Assembly: GCF_964204645.1 (NCBI RefSeq)
Contig: NC_134028.1
Span: 3,818,501 to 3,882,500, forward strand
Length of the DNA: 64,000 bases
From: Tubulanus polymorphus
Taxonomy: Eukaryota; Nemertea; Palaeonemertea; Tubulaniformes; Tubulanidae
Direction of reading: 5' to 3'
Shown: piece by piece, positions 1 to 14,100 of the stretch
Numbering within the stretch: the stretch's first letter is position 1
Layout of the letters: each line of letters starts with the position of its first letter
Notes under the pieces: model-generated
Told to the model about the DNA's origin: nothing
The model's input: the letters and a program-made list of their open reading frames with translations, nothing else
Databases searched by the model: none
Translations under genes and position numbers: made by a program

Positions 1-523
1 CTAAAGATTCATCCCAATTGCGATCGTTTACAGATTTGACAGGGCTAAATCTGATGGATACAGCGAGTCCGAATCCGAATCTGCTGGTAATATGCAGGCA
101 ATACTCCAAAACCTCGGTCCCGTTGTGAGGTTAAATGAACGACCCATAGGGTAAGTCTTGGTAAACCAAGATCCGAACGACGTAAAGCAAATAAACGGAC
201 AAGCGATTGAACCGAAAATGTTCATCAGTCGTTTCTAGAAAACGATAGAACGGCTTTTACACAGTTTATCTGAGTCACAAGACTAGTCTGCTATATATAA
301 CTGCCCTTAAATATCTATTTGTTATCTCAATCACGGAACTAGGACAGCAATTGTTTAGCTATCAAGGACAGCACCACACAACTCTCATAAGTGATAGGGG
401 AATTCAGCCTGACGGGGTCGAAAGACAACAGTGTTGTTTGATCAATGTTTTTATTGCGGAAAACGACCGTTAATCCTTCATGTAATCCGTCTGAGACAGT
501 GTCGTTTGTTTTCAACGGAAGAA
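1..523. other. 5' flank of SLC46-like gene
   Basis: No convincing gene is visible. An open frame runs into the downstream gene from about 431 but has no ATG before 524. A TATA-like string is present near 291-300, so this stretch probably holds promoter and 5' UTR. An untranslated or extra N-terminal exon beyond the window edge cannot be excluded. Confidence 0.4.
291..300 (+). promoter_or_regulatory. possible TATA box upstream of SLC46-like gene
   Basis: The string CTATATATAA lies about 230 bases before the first in-frame ATG (524). A TATA box usually lies 25-30 bases before the transcription start, which would put that start near 320-330. AT-rich strings are common in this genome, so support is only positional. 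Confidence 0.25.
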
Positions 524-2405
524 ATGTCGAGCAGAGCATCTTTCTACGATTCTGGTTCTTATCAAGCGGACGATGAAAGTTACGAGGATGAAGTAGTTAC
601 TAATACAGGGAGGGGTAGAAGAAACCTAAAACGAGTGAGAGATGACGACTTCACTCGCCAGAAAAACAACGCCAAAGCCACGGATAAGAAGGTTCTCGTC
701 CCGCCCGCAACGGCTAACAGAGATAGTTACTTCACGTTCGGATATTTCGTAGAGCCTATCGCTCTAATGCATTCGATGTCCGTATCCGGAGTGCCAGCGT
801 TAGTGCAAGAATATCTGATGACAAAATTCGGGAACATAACCTACTTGTCGCAAACGGACACATCGAGAAGATGTTTACCTGCGCAGAACGACACTAAACT
901 CATCGAATACATCGAAAGAGAAGCTGCGAAGTGGACGTTGTATACGAACCTTGCGTCGATTATTCCTGCTGTTTTCATCACGCTGTTATTCGGTCCGGCC
1001 ATCATTCGTAAAGGTCACCGATGGGCGTACGTGATTCCTATTGCGGGTAGTCTATTGAAATCGTTGCTTTACTCTTTCACCGACAGCTTCGACTGGCCTG
1101 TTTGGACTTTGTTGATCGGACATTTTGTCGAAGGTATATGCGGCCATTACGGTTTACTTTACACGGCTATTCTATCGTTCGTAGCCAATTCGTCGTCGGA
1201 AAAGAATCGCGGCCTGCGTATGTTCATCATAGCCGTATTTGTTAATCTGGGCATCGGTTTCGGGGACACGGCATTGGTCGTGTGGGCGAGGGAAAGTGGA
1301 TTTCTCTTTCCTTACATGACCGTCATCACGATTCTACTGGTGAACTTTTTCTACTGTATTTTCCTGTTTCCGGCGTCGAATTTCGATCCGGAAGCCTCCG
1401 GAACGAGCGTCGAACCCGGATTCCGTCAACTGCAACAAGTGCGGAAACTATTCACGGAGACTCGAAACAAACGCCGTACGTTACTGATACTAACATACAT
1501 CGCGTTCGTATTCAACATCCTGCCCAGAACCGCAACCAGACAAATACTCGTCTACTTCCAAATGAACCTACCTTTATGTTGGAATTACTTAAAGATTATG
1601 ATATTCAAAGCGTACAGAATACTTTTCAAGTGTCTTTCGGGCTTAATCTTGGTCCTGATAAGTAGAGGCAGGGTACCCGACTTGGTAGTCGCTATGATCG
1701 GTGCTTTTTCGAGCGTATCAGAGACTGTCGCTGATGCGTTTGCTAGTGATGATATAATGATGTATTTTGGTAGGTTTTTTACATAGCAGAAAACCTGTTA
1801 CCGTCCCACACTTGCTCTACTTTAATACTAATTGCTACTTTAATACTAATTGCTACTTATTACTATTCTTCTAACGATGCCTATTTCTTTTTCATGTCCA
1901 GTTCCAGTAATCGGTGCTCTGACGTTAGTAACAGCGCCGTTTTTGAGGACCTACATTTCAAAACTCATTCCTCCGGATGAATACGGTAAGTTTGTTGGAC
2001 GCCTTTCGAATTTCTCGATAACTGATCGTTCACCTCGTTTAACTGTTTTTTTTTTACAGCGAATGCATTTGGATTTTTGAACGTATTTGAGTTGGTATTT
2101 GTGTTCACTGGCTATGTCACGGCGGGATATGTTTACTACGGAGCTTTCAGTTTTATAAAACCTGGTTTCGTTTATTTTTTCTTCACGGTTATCGGTATCG
2201 CGGTCATCGTGATAATCATGTAAGAGTCTATTTCGCATAAAAACCTCCGAATCTGTTATTAGTCGTAAGCGAGACATCTCGAAATCCTGAACGATATTTT
2301 CGTTTTTTTTTCAGATTCTTGATACGTAATCAACAGATGCGACGCGAGCGATTACCGAGTCGAATTCGTGTTTCCACAATAAGCGCTTTCTCAGAAACTG
2401 TTTAA
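524..2405 (+). CDS. SLC46-family (proton-coupled folate transporter-like) MFS membrane transporter
   Basis: Four exons join in phase: 524-1769, 1902-1985, 2060-2219 and 2315-2405, giving 526 residues. Each junction has GT/AG sites, three of them with strong pyrimidine tracts (2041-2059 and 2302-2314 are clearest). The first 80 or so residues are hydrophilic and charged. Then come a first membrane segment with the family-typical YFVEPIALM, the KWTLYTNL element that matches SHWTLYMN of human SLC46A1, repeated hydrophobic helices, a charged central loop (RQLQQVRKLFTETRNKRR) and five or six further helices. The segment ISKLIPPDEYG in exon 2 matches the SKLV.P.E.G loop of the family. SLC46 proteins are H+-coupled plasma-membrane or lysosomal carriers for folates or other small organic anions. 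Substrate here is unknown. It is convergent with the ChAT gene. ATG 524 is the first in-frame methionine. Family call is firm; subfamily is not. Confidence 0.85.
1818..1856. repeat. short tandem duplication in SLC46-like intron 1
   Basis: The unit TACTTTAATACTAATTGC occurs twice in direct succession, followed by the start of a third copy, within intron 1 (1770-1901). This is a simple local duplication. Confidence 0.7.
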
Positions 2406-2988
2406 CGCTAGATCCACGACATCACACTTACCCCCGATCACGAACGGATTTCAAAGCTATTCTTTAAAAACTTCATTTTCTGATTTGTTGTACTAAACTT
2501 TTCTGATCGATGCCTGGAAACGCTTAGGTTGCATCTCTGCTTATGATATGGAAATGAGTCTTTCTCTTTGTAATTGTTAAATAGAGACAACTGTATGATA
2601 CCGTACCGCCTTTGTAAATATATAGAGAAATTAGTGATTTGGGTGTGAAATATATATTTATATATCACTGATTCAAGCATTTTAGGTGGTTTTCGTTATC
2701 TGTTGTACTTCTAATGGGTTTCATTCAGCTTCTTTGAATTGATGAATCTGTACGAAATGGCCTAATGGGCAGAACTCGATGACCAACGTTATCCCAAATA
2801 GAATTAAACAATGAAACAGGAAAACATCGAGTTTCTTCAGTACACGATCTCGTATAGAATACGTTTCTTTATTGCATATCAATAATAACAGTGAACTGAA
2901 CAACAGCAATAATTCCAACTGCTTTTTATAACACTAAATTTGCCATTTCGCAACTAGAATAACTCAAATATCACGTATGCGCTCGCTG

Positions 2989-2994
2989 AATAAA
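2989..2994 (+). terminator. candidate polyadenylation signal for SLC46-like gene
   Basis: AATAAA lies 584 bases after the stop at 2403-2405 and is followed by a GT-rich patch (3001-3016). Other AATAAA strings occur further on (for example near 3275), so the choice is tentative. Confidence 0.3.
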
Positions 2995-4325
2995 ATGTAA
3001 TCCGTGTCGTTCTTAAAACAAGGGTGATTTCTAAAAGAAATTTCCTGCGCAGGTTGGTTTGCTTTCGAATGATTTGTCAAATACAAGATTAAGATTCGTA
3101 TAAATTCTATATTTTTTAAGTTTCGTAATCGAAAGTTCTAGGATTATAATGATCATCGTGAAACTCCAGACATTTTTCAGCAATTGATTTTCCATATCAG
3201 ACAACCCGCCAGGTGGCGGTGACGTATAAGACTACGGAGTCTAACATCTTAATAACCCGTATATGATTTTCTCGAATAAACGACTTATGTTTAACCTTTA
3301 AATAATTCAGAATCACGAATGAACGCTTAACACGAAATAAAAATATTTGATTCGTAGCGCTAATGAACAAGATAATGCTTGAAAGCGGGATAGTAGTGTA
3401 CAGTATAATATGATTATCTTTCTATAACGATTGACTGCAAAACCCGTAACGAAAACAATGACTAGAATTTATCACAATTATCATTATCACTATACAAAAC
3501 ATCACCTTATTGTATTCATTATAGTATTATGATAATATATTCTACTACTTTCTACTAAACTCCCATAACAATTAGATTGATATATGTATCTACAAAGCAA
3601 ATCGTTGAGTCCTTAATACAACAAGACCTATTTTATTTACAATGAGTGGATTCGGTAATGCATATGTTTGGACCAACGATACTATAGACTATTATAGCTC
3701 GGCTCCGTCCAAGACAAAGCTGGTAGTTTCTTTCTAAAATATATAGTATATCAAATCAATATATTGTTGCTTTTCTATATAAGACTATCTTTGTTTTAAT
3801 ATACTTGCGCTATCTACATTCTCATACATTTATATATCAATGAGTTTCTAATATAGTTGATATCTTTATCTAGGTATATATATTTTACGGGGATAATTTT
3901 ACCTTGAAACCGATAGAAAAAAAATGTTGATATGTTTTGTTATAACTGGTGAAAAAATGCTCTGATTCATGTCGAAATTATTGCTGTTTCATGATTCGAT
4001 TAATCACCTAAGCGAATGGATATGAATATGAGAATGTCTGACGACTGTTTAATGAGGAAGGAAAGGACAGAAGAGAAGAAAGAAAAGCAGAGCAGCGCGC
4101 AGGCGTTAATGAAAATAAAATGGGGATTTAGTTAGACGTGAACATAAAGTATGAATCGGAGAGAATAGTAATATCAAGGTTACGCTGAGCGCATAGAAGA
4201 TAAAAAGGAAAGTTGGAAAAGTCTGACTAGAAATAAAAATGCGCGGTTGCGATTAAACACAGCTATAAAATGAATAAATCATTGACACCGAATTGATAGG
4301 CAGGTTACTATCTAATCGGGCTGGC

Positions 4326-4417
4326 CGCAGGAAAACCTCGTTAGTCTGGCAGTATGGTTTAGTGGCTTATCTGTAGTTAGTGAACTATGGTTAGGTTTTA
4401 ACAGAGTTTTCCCTGCG
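4326..4417. mobile_element. small MITE-like inverted repeat
   Basis: The ends are imperfect inverted repeats: CGCAGGAAAACCTCGTTA at 4326 against CGCAGGGAAAACTCTGTTA read from 4417 on the other strand. About 90 bases in total, no coding capacity, and no clear target-site duplication. Confidence 0.35.
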
Positions 4418-5162
4418 TCCGTCCCGGGGTGATATTGCTACGATAAGTCAAGCATAATTGATCCTTCGAAATAATTCACCCTACACATATAGTTGAGTAT
4501 GATATATAATGATTGTACTGCTTTTTACTAATATATACTAATATATCTATCTACATGAGGACATTTGTCCGAAAATTGCATTGGTCATTTAAAAAACCGG
4601 TTTATTTCTAGCATGTTGTACGCTCGCTTTATCCATATGACTTCACCAGTTTCTTCTACGATTCGTTTCCAGCAACGAATAGAGCGTTTTAACTTATCTA
4701 TTAAAGCTTTGATAATCGATAACAACATATACGTCTGACATTTGATTATGTACACAACAATGATTAAAATTATCTCATATTTTCAACAACGATAAATTAT
4801 TTTCATGAACTCAACAAACCGCATTTCAATGTATATAGAATCTGAAAATAAAACCATCAAAGGGAACTTAGTTAGAAAACAATAGTGGTTTCTATCAATT
4901 TCCAGTTGACTTTTCAGATGTACATGTATACATAATAACATAAAATAATAGTGGATATGCTTTAATATTTTGCGTGCATAACATTTTTGAGTGGAATCAT
5001 CTATTTTCCAAACTGATATGAATGCGTAACCCTGTAATTTTGAAATACTTTCACGATCGTGCGCAGAGAGAACTTTCTTTTTGTTTTGTGTCCGTACGAA
5101 CATTCGGGACCAGTACAAAAATGGTTCGTCGTCCCTGGTCGAATTCAATCTTTTTCCCCTAA

Positions 5163-8100
5163 TTAGGACCTATCCTTAGCGGTGTGTCGTACGTGAGCGG
5201 GACTGTTATTGTTTGAGCGCGTTTTGCGAGGTCTAACTTTAGGTAAGGCGGGTTCGTTGCCGTTAGCGGCGTGTAAGGCGACACCGTTATTCAGACGTGA
5301 TTCGACTCCCTTCAGAACAGTCTCTTTCATCTGCATCAAACTGCTCTCCAGGCACAAGGCGAAGAACTGCGAGTCGGTGTCCTCGCAGCAGTCGAATGTG
5401 CAAATGTTAAAAATTATCCAATCTTTCTGCGGGTTGTAACAGCAAGCGTATCCATCAGGGACGACAGCTCCGTAGCCATACCACGAGTCTGAACCAACCG
5501 GGACCTGCAATACAGAATAATCTATCAATCCTGGCTGCCAGAGAAATGTGAGTCCTGAGACCCCCTCTCCAAATCTAAAAGTATCAACTTATCAGTTACA
5601 CACATGTATTTCTTGTGAGCGTATTCCGGTATCATCTGTTGCTTGTAATATGTTTATCACTTTATGACGTGTGCCATTTTGGGTTTATTCTATTCATTTA
5701 CCTGACTGGTACTCAATTGGAAATAGTTCGACTTCGTAAATGCTTCGTCCTCGAAAATAGCTGGTGATGGCATGCCCATTTCTTTCGCTATAGTTTTCAA
5801 GCCGAGCATGTGACTGTCAATTCCATAACCCATAATCGTCTGCCATAGAAGGATAAAAATAGGAAATTGATTATGCAATATTTAAATCTCATAACCAATA
5901 TGAATACGAACGGCGAACAGAAGTAAATAATTGTGTCACTGAAACTTACGTCCACCATATACTTTGTTTGCCATTCAATCGCTTTCAAGAAAAGGTCATA
6001 TTTTTCTGCATCCTTGTAAAACGAAATAAACATAAGTATGTAATTCATTGATATATTTACAATTCTACCGCGCGTTTATCATATTTACTGTAAGTCTCCA
6101 TAATTAGGGGCTCGAACCTAAATTCGCAATACTCTCTGGATTTTGCAATTTATGAGACCAGACTCGGGCATGTGATATATCACTGATAGTCGTGGAATAC
6201 ATTTTAATTTTCATATACCGACATAACTCTAACTGTTTTAGAACGAACATTTCAATCCAATTTCAGCGATCCAAGCCCGGGAGGCCCGTAGAGCGAAAAG
6301 AATGAAAGAATGCTACGACCTATTCAAAGTCGTGTCAATTTTTCCTAGGAGAGACAGCGCTAACGCAATAATTTCCGTGTCGTAGATTTGAGGAAAAAAT
6401 GTCCGTTTACCGTAACTTCTGTTTCGCCGATCATCGCCTTCGACCAGGAGAGAGCCGGCATCGATGAGGCTCTGATTGTATCTACGCGGCCAAATCTGAA
6501 CCGCCTTGTCGCCGCACTTTCGTATGTTGACGTAAGTTTGTGGTGAATCCTAGAATAAAACGCTTATAACGTTAACAAAATATGTTAATATTGACTTGGT
6601 TTTTGAAGAACTACGAGACATTTTAAACCTACTTATAATACGTTAATTGCAATGCCAGCTGCAGGAACGCATCTGGACTCATTTTCTGCGATTTCGGAAA
6701 ATCGGTGCCGTAATCCATATAACGTAGCACGTGACAGTCAGTATTCTCTGCGAGTCTGAAGACCAGATTTGTATTATATATGACACTATTAAGTATATTT
6801 GTTTTGCTTTGCAAATTATTTTTGAAAGAAACGACTGTTAGACTTATTCTATTCCCGTTTGGGTTAATGAACGTCCGCGCGGGCAATAGACAATACATAC
6901 ATGTTTATCTTCTTGACAGCTTCGTCGACCTCTTTTTGAAGGTCGGGTGTCATGGTCCATTCCAGTTTTTGGGGAGTTTCGAGTCCCTCTGAGCAAGGTA
7001 GTCCGGGAGATGGAGATTTTATGCGAAGTTCCTCCCTGAAAGCAGATATCATAGTCGCTAATACCTGCATATCAACGTTCAAACCGAAAGTGATTTAAAA
7101 CATTACTTATTTCATTCCCGTCGAATGCCGCTATTATAGATGTTCTTACAATCTAATGTTTGAATTGGAATTACTTACAAGTATTTCATGACATGATCAA
7201 AAAGGCTGGTCAGCGCAATCGCTTCGGCTGAAGAATGTTCGTAATTCACTCCGCAAATTCCATCATAACCAATAATATACTGAAAAATATTAAGAGAATT
7301 TGAGTCTATCGCATTCGTGTTGCATTCACTGATTAGTCAATGTTGTGAAAATATTGACTGATTTAAATCGGAAATTTAAAGCGAACCTGAACGTTCTTGT
7401 CGAACCATCGATTTGCGCTGAATTCTTTAGTTCCGTTTCCGTGTAGCATACGATGCATGTGATACGCGGGCCGACCTTTCCTAGAGTCGGGCGGGCCTAC
7501 GTCGTCTTTCACAAATCCGTCTAAACAAACTAACAAAATCGCTGTCTCGATACATTCGAGGTTCTTCTTATTCTCGGCATCTGTAAGAAAATGTTAATGA
7601 AATTATCATATCGCATCCTCACTCACAATCAAAGAAGGCCATAGGCCTCTTAGTTAAGATATTGAGTTTCCTTTGTGATGTAGGTACTTAAAGTACCTCT
7701 CTTAATTTTTCTTGATGAGGATGCCTCTTTAAGATTCAATACAGCAAACTTGAGCTGCCGTATGCCGAGGTTAAGCCCGCCGCACACAGAAAACACGTTT
7801 TTCACAGTGCTTATTTCATAAAAAACGTTTTCCTGTTCGACATTTTGTGTTTTGACTCCCCCGCACACGGCATAACAAAAAACATCGAAAACGTTTTTTC
7901 ACGAGGAAAAAGACCCTTTTTTCGGTGCCGTGTGCGGCGGGCTTAAGGTTCGACATTTAGTGACTAAGAATGAAACCGATCGGCAGCTATTATAAATTCA
8001 TGGTATTCTGTAAATATAGTTAGAGTCATGTTTGCAGTTCCATCACGTCAGTAATGAGTCGTCTAACGGAGTCTTTGGGTAACAATCATCTAATTTACTT

Positions 8101-11100
8101 GCTTTTGTTTTTCGAAGCAAATCGAGGCCAAATTAGATAGCGTGCCGAGCGAAACGTCACTGAGTTTATACCATCACTGCCAATTTCGTCTATACTCCTG
8201 TACGCATTGATTACCTCGCAAAGGTAAATTGCCCGCGGAGAGCGCAAATTATCTAAGATTACTCCGAAAGATCATTCACATCGCGTGTAGCCGGTTCCAG
8301 AACGCTATTTTACGGCGCGGCGGATGTTCACTAGAAGCCCCGATATTAAGAATCGTTTTAGAGATTTTCCCCGCGGAGAATTGGACATTAGAAATCAATG
8401 GCGATAATCTAATGATTTCGATAATAAATATCGTGTGGGTTGGTTTTTTAGTCATTTAGTTTTAACCATACGAAAATCTATCTGCGCGGCAGCGTGACGA
8501 ATAGATAGGCCGTAATCGGACATACGGTGAGATAAATGATTTAGTGGTCAGTGGTCGGTATACGCGCAAATCGGTTACTAAATCCTAAGTGGAATGGACA
8601 TCAGCAATGGTCATTTACCTGTCGCCGCATAAGTGGACGAGACTAAAAAATATCACGTTACATCTGTATTGATTTCGATGGACATTTTCCGTGCGCAGAG
8701 GAGTTATTTTATGATTTTCAGCCACTGGTCGTGGATGGCAGATGAAAGGATTGCATTATATGTATATATTCATGTAAAAGTCCGATAGATTTTCTTTATG
8801 AAAACCTGCCTAGAAATTATGTAAATCAACGCGTTGTTTCGATTTTTCAATGAGGACAAAAACCGATATTTTTGATCAATAAATCGATAGCTTGGTTTCG
8901 CATTTTACCTTTGATCATCATTTGTCTGATGCGGCCCCACTCGTTTCGTTCGAGGCTGGTTAAGGTACCCACTAATGGCGGATTTTCACCGGTATTTTGT
9001 TCACTACTAGCGATCCGAACAATCTTGCCCAACTGAGCTATGAGATCTTCTTCTGTTATTCGTTCATTGTTTATCACAGAGTTAAACGTGTAAAACTATG
9101 AATAAAAGAGAAAAACGTCGATTAGAATAACGAATGATCTTCCCAAACACTTTCCAAGTCTAAACCACTCAACCAATCTTACAGATGCGATGGAAATGCC
9201 GATTCCCATGAATAAACATACACTACTAGATAGACTTGACGTGTCAATGAGTAAACAGGACAGTCTGGAGACAGAGAAATAGATATATTTGTCTGGACAG
9301 TAGATATCGGTTATCAACACTTACTATACCATCAACAGAATGTACGTAAGACAGACAACCTGTTTATATTTCGAACTTTCTTGGCATTTCAAAAGTTATT
9401 CTGATATCTCTAAAATGATTCGATTAATTCGAAGAAGTTTTACAATAGACGATTTTCTCAGAAAAACGTCCTCGTTTTACGTGAAACCCTGAATCGTCGC
9501 CTGATGATTTTCTCTCTCTCTTTCTCTCTCTGCGATGCGAAGATGTTGTCATCATTTTCATGGGTTTGCGCAGGCAGCAGTTGTGGGATTGTGTGAAAGC
9601 AATTATCGGCTATATTTTTGCGTCGATTGCGACAATTTTCCATAATTATGACTGAATAATGATTTCTTGAGAAACATTTTACGACGCCAGAACGAAATAC
9701 CGATAACTAGCATCGGCTAACATCATTCTCTGTTGAAAATACGATGACAAAATGAACCATTAAGCTCGCTGACATAAGGTCCGCCTATTCAAAGTCAAAT
9801 TTACAGTCGTATTGTATTACGACACGGCATCGGAAATGTAGCTCTGACTCTCGCATTAGTCATCAACTTTATGCAAAAAATAACCTCAAGATGATCAAAC
9901 TTAATTCTCATTCAAATGCGTTGTTGAATTTGTGTTTTAAATGGTTATTCTGTACAACATGCAAATGTTTATTGAAATATTAAAAGAATCGATATTTGTT
10001 TCTTTTGTTGTTTTCTTTAAAGCTGTTTTACATCTCAAATCGAGAGACATAGATGCACTGTTTGTGTGAACGCAATGCCCTATCGCTTCCTCCCTCGCTC
10101 GTCACTACACGTCCCCCGCTAGATATTTGCATCACGTTCGACAAAAAGACGGTTTGTGACCTGTTTCGTTTAATCATTTGATTTCCCCCCGGAAACACGG
10201 TTCTCATACTAGACGCGAATACCATCGACGGAATAGTCAATGCTGGTCCACGATACGAGAAACAGCTCGGATGCCAGTTTGTACATCCTCGCTGAATTGT
10301 GTTGGAATTGAACTTAAAATTGACCTGGAGGTCGTGACGTCTGTTTTCATAATTACTAAAGATGATGTGGTCAATTGCGAATTTCGGGAATCTGTCGAAT
10401 CATTTATTGCTAACTTGTGACTAACTGTAATTGGATCGGCTACTTTAGGCATCTGGGTGTCGAAATCTGTTATCATAGGAAGGCATAAGAAAAATATAAT
10501 TTAGACGCATGTAACGTTGGTAAAGTGGTGATCTTATCTATCGAGTTTGACCGCCATTACGATGCCTTCGTGTAAAAAAGCACAATAATATATTCCGCGT
10601 AATATCGGAATCTTACTTGATTATTGCAAGCGACCACGATATGTTCGGCAACCATTCGACTGGCGTCTTTGTAATTGAGTATGACGTCACTATGAACCCC
10701 CGGTCGCCGATAGTGGTAGAATATGCGGTAATACTGGTCCATGCATAATGGCTGCCCCTTCTCACGACTGCGACACCGATCTATCGGAATGCTGCGACTA
10801 AGAAAAACAATCAAAAATAATTTCTTAAACAAATTGTAAATGGTCCCGTCATTTTCTGCGAGATATGAAGCTGAATAATTCCGTGATTTTTTTCGATTAG
10901 AAACATCTCCGATTATAGTATGATATTAATATGAGTGGGTCTCTGTTTATATTCCTACCTGTCTATCACTATCTTGTAATCCAAAATACCTGTTATAAGT
11001 TGAGCAGCATATCTAAAAAAGAAAACAAAAGAAATCATTAATTCGCCATGACATTATAGACTTAAGTCGGGCATACGAACAATCATCTCAAGAAAGATGA

Positions 11101-14100
11101 TATTGCTCGTAGTTTGGGGGCACACCAGCGGTGGCAGACTGGCATTTGGGGGCACACTACCAGGAAACACGCTTCCAACGCGAACATGGTTTTGTGCATC
11201 TTTTTCTGTTTCTGCAGCTATCTAGAAAACTATTTTTTAAAAAAATCGTATAAATCGTATCGTGCAAATTCGTGCAAATCGTATAAAATATTTGCGAAAC
11301 CTCAAATGTTCCGACTTAAGTAAGTATTCAACGTCCAAGATTAGAATATGTAATAAAAAGTGCATATTTTATTCGGGATTTCGCTTAGCCTATTTATACA
11401 CGCGCTTGTGTGTATATGACGTGGCTAGTGTTTAGATAGATGCGTCCAGGGGAGGATTGCACCGGTTAGACTCGACGGAAGCTCGCGATTTCGAGCGAGA
11501 GTGGAGTTCACTTCAAACACGGCGGCCGAATCAGTCAACACGCTCCGCCGTTCGAATTATAACATCTACAACAAATATTGCTTTGATTACGAACAGAATG
11601 AGTAGCGACGCAAATCTAATATTGATACTCTAGCCCGAGTGCGTCGACTTCTGATAATTGGTTTAACTAAAGCAAATACTTCCTCATTTCGTAGAATATC
11701 GGAATTCGATCAAGTTTTGGAGAATCTGCGCCAGAGAACAAGAGAGGAAGTCACGCTGCGACGATGTTGTTTCAACGAGCGCTTGCGAAAGTTCGGTCTT
11801 TTTTCGATATTCGGCGATGGTGAAATTTCGGTCGATTGGTTTTACTTTCGGCGGACGCAGTTTTAGTAAAGTTTTCATTAGTTTTTCAGCCCGACTCATT
11901 CATGCAGTGACAGTCATTTGAATAACATCAAGCACTATACATTATTCATTCAGAATATGAATGAATGAAGCCGATACTACGAAATGAATGGGATTTTACT
12001 ACGGTTACGAAGCCCTCGTATCATCTGTACCAGCACGAATTTGAAAGAATCGTCGCTATTTAACCGCACTAGGACATATAGATCTTTAAAGGACATGCAC
12101 CAAAAACTTATTTGCGGTGTTAGTACAGGTCGATAGCTTTCGACGAACTCCGAGAAAATCTGTATTTGAAACAAGAAAACCAACTTTTGGAAGATTATTG
12201 GCGCCTTGGAAAAGGACACATGTTATTTAAAATTTTGATATATCGATAATTGAATCGACCGGCAACCAGTCTATCCCAAATATATTGATGACGTGGTGCA
12301 CATACTTCTCTCAAAAATCAAATATAAGATAAGATAATAAGACACAATTGTAATATTTATTTCGAAACGCCAATATTGATGACGTAGTGCACATCGACTC
12401 ACGCATAATCTCTTAAATAAGGCGTAGTAGTAATCTAATGTATATATATAAATATTGTAATATAGTTTTTACGACGTCAAAGAGTTGAAAATGTCCCCAA
12501 GAGTTGAAAATGTCCACATAGCGATTCTGAGTTCTATGAGTTTACTGATAGTAAAAGTGCTAGCGGGTAGCGAACTGTTTGTATCAAAAGTACTTAGAAT
12601 CAACCTATAGTTATTGTTGATTTCAATATTACATTTCTTGACACTATCACGCTATTCTCTGTTTATTTCGTTTATGGATATTGAACCCTTTTATAGCCGA
12701 ACTATGAGTGTATGATTTACTATATCTCAGTGGCATACCCGTCATCAGCATCATCATCATCATTCCTGACCAGACGCTGGACATACGCGCGTTTAATAAC
12801 CAACCCCAATCCGTCTCGTTTTCGTCGATCTTGTCAGTCGTCATCGTAAATAAATCGTGATCGTTTTCCTGCGACGGAAAAATCGTATACGGCGAGAATA
12901 TCGGGCGCGAAGTTATAGTTTTGTCGTCGGGTCGTCTCTGATTATACTGGCGTCGATATATCGGTTTACACGTGTCCACAAGGGCACCAGATAATTGGCT
13001 TTACGTTGCGATTCCCGGTAGGCCATTCTCGCAGTCAATTGATATGCGCCGCAACTCGCCGATTTCTTGCCATTTTGACGTAGCTGTCTCGTCCCACCGG
13101 GAACCGCGGTAATTGGCTCGGCGCGCGAAAATGCTTAGAATATAAGTGAAGTTTAGCGTCTACGTCGTTAAACAAATAGGTAAAGTCCCGGATGACTCGG
13201 CTCGTCATAAAACAAGACAAGTAGAAAAAATATGCAAATTAAACTGGGTCGGTTGAATGAACAGGGAGCACTATGAACGGTATACCGGCGGTGAGCGGTG
13301 AACGGTTAATGTTTAATTTAAAGCGATCGTTTTGAGTTTACCTAATGCGACTAATGCGTGAAATCCAATTGTAAACGCCGCAAAATGAAATTACGACGGC
13401 CGACGAGAAAGGCTCGATAAATATTTTCCTTCCATATTTAATGTCAACGCGACCGATAGAAAAAACTGGATAAGTTGATTGATTTTCGCGTGGTCTGATG
13501 ATTCTCAGATCGACGGGGCGTTCATTTTTTTTCTTTCAAAAGTGGGAGTAGCTTTTAACGAAGTTTTCCGTGAACTTTCGATGCGGAATATACAGTTCGG
13601 ATAGAACACCGGCAGGCGAGGAAAATAGATAGAATGAAAAATAAGTTGATTTAAACATCCGCGTACTTTTCGATATTATTTAAGGGTTTGAATCCATCAT
13701 TAGTCAGTTCGCTGCGAAAAGTCCCAGCCACATCGGTCGTTCGGCGTATGAACTTCAGACTCGCATTCATCAATATTGCAAACTTTCGCTGTCTGGTGTC
13801 ACGTCATCAAGACTGCACGGTTTATTAGCCCGATTGTCTCTCTCGCCTCGATCACCCCCATCGCCTCACTCTCACACACGCGTTCTCTCGTTCTCTCGCT
13901 CTCTATCTCGCTCTCTTTCTCGGTCTATATCCATCATCCCGTAAATTGGCGCGTTCCCCGAACGGCTGATTGGTTCAACGGTTCCATGAATCAACGCCAA
14001 GTCGGCTGCAAAACCCGACAGTGATTTACTAGTGTGAAATTGCATTTGTCGCTCGACTACACAAGAAAACAAGATATGATAAATGGGACTTGTAGTTGGC

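Larger units (their letters stand above)
2406..5162. other. intergenic region between convergent SLC46-like and ChAT genes
   Basis: This AT-rich stretch between two 3' ends should hold both 3' UTRs. I see no conserved reading frame. It contains a candidate plus-strand polyadenylation signal at 2989-2994 and one imperfect inverted repeat at 4326-4417. ORFs such as 4783-5148 (minus) show no recognisable protein features. Confidence 0.6.

Noticed and set aside
345-385. Possible RE1/NRSE silencer (GGACAGCACC)
   Set aside because: Only the right half resembles the consensus; the left half is absent. I found no full RE1 site by eye near VAChT or ChAT.
1282-1665. 127-codon ORF inside the SLC46-like gene
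   Set aside because: Out-of-frame shadow of the transporter exon, which has clear family similarity in the other frame.
6090-6160. tRNA-like T-arm string (GGTTCGAGCC on the minus strand)
   Set aside because: No D-arm or proper anticodon arm, and the loop is the wrong size.
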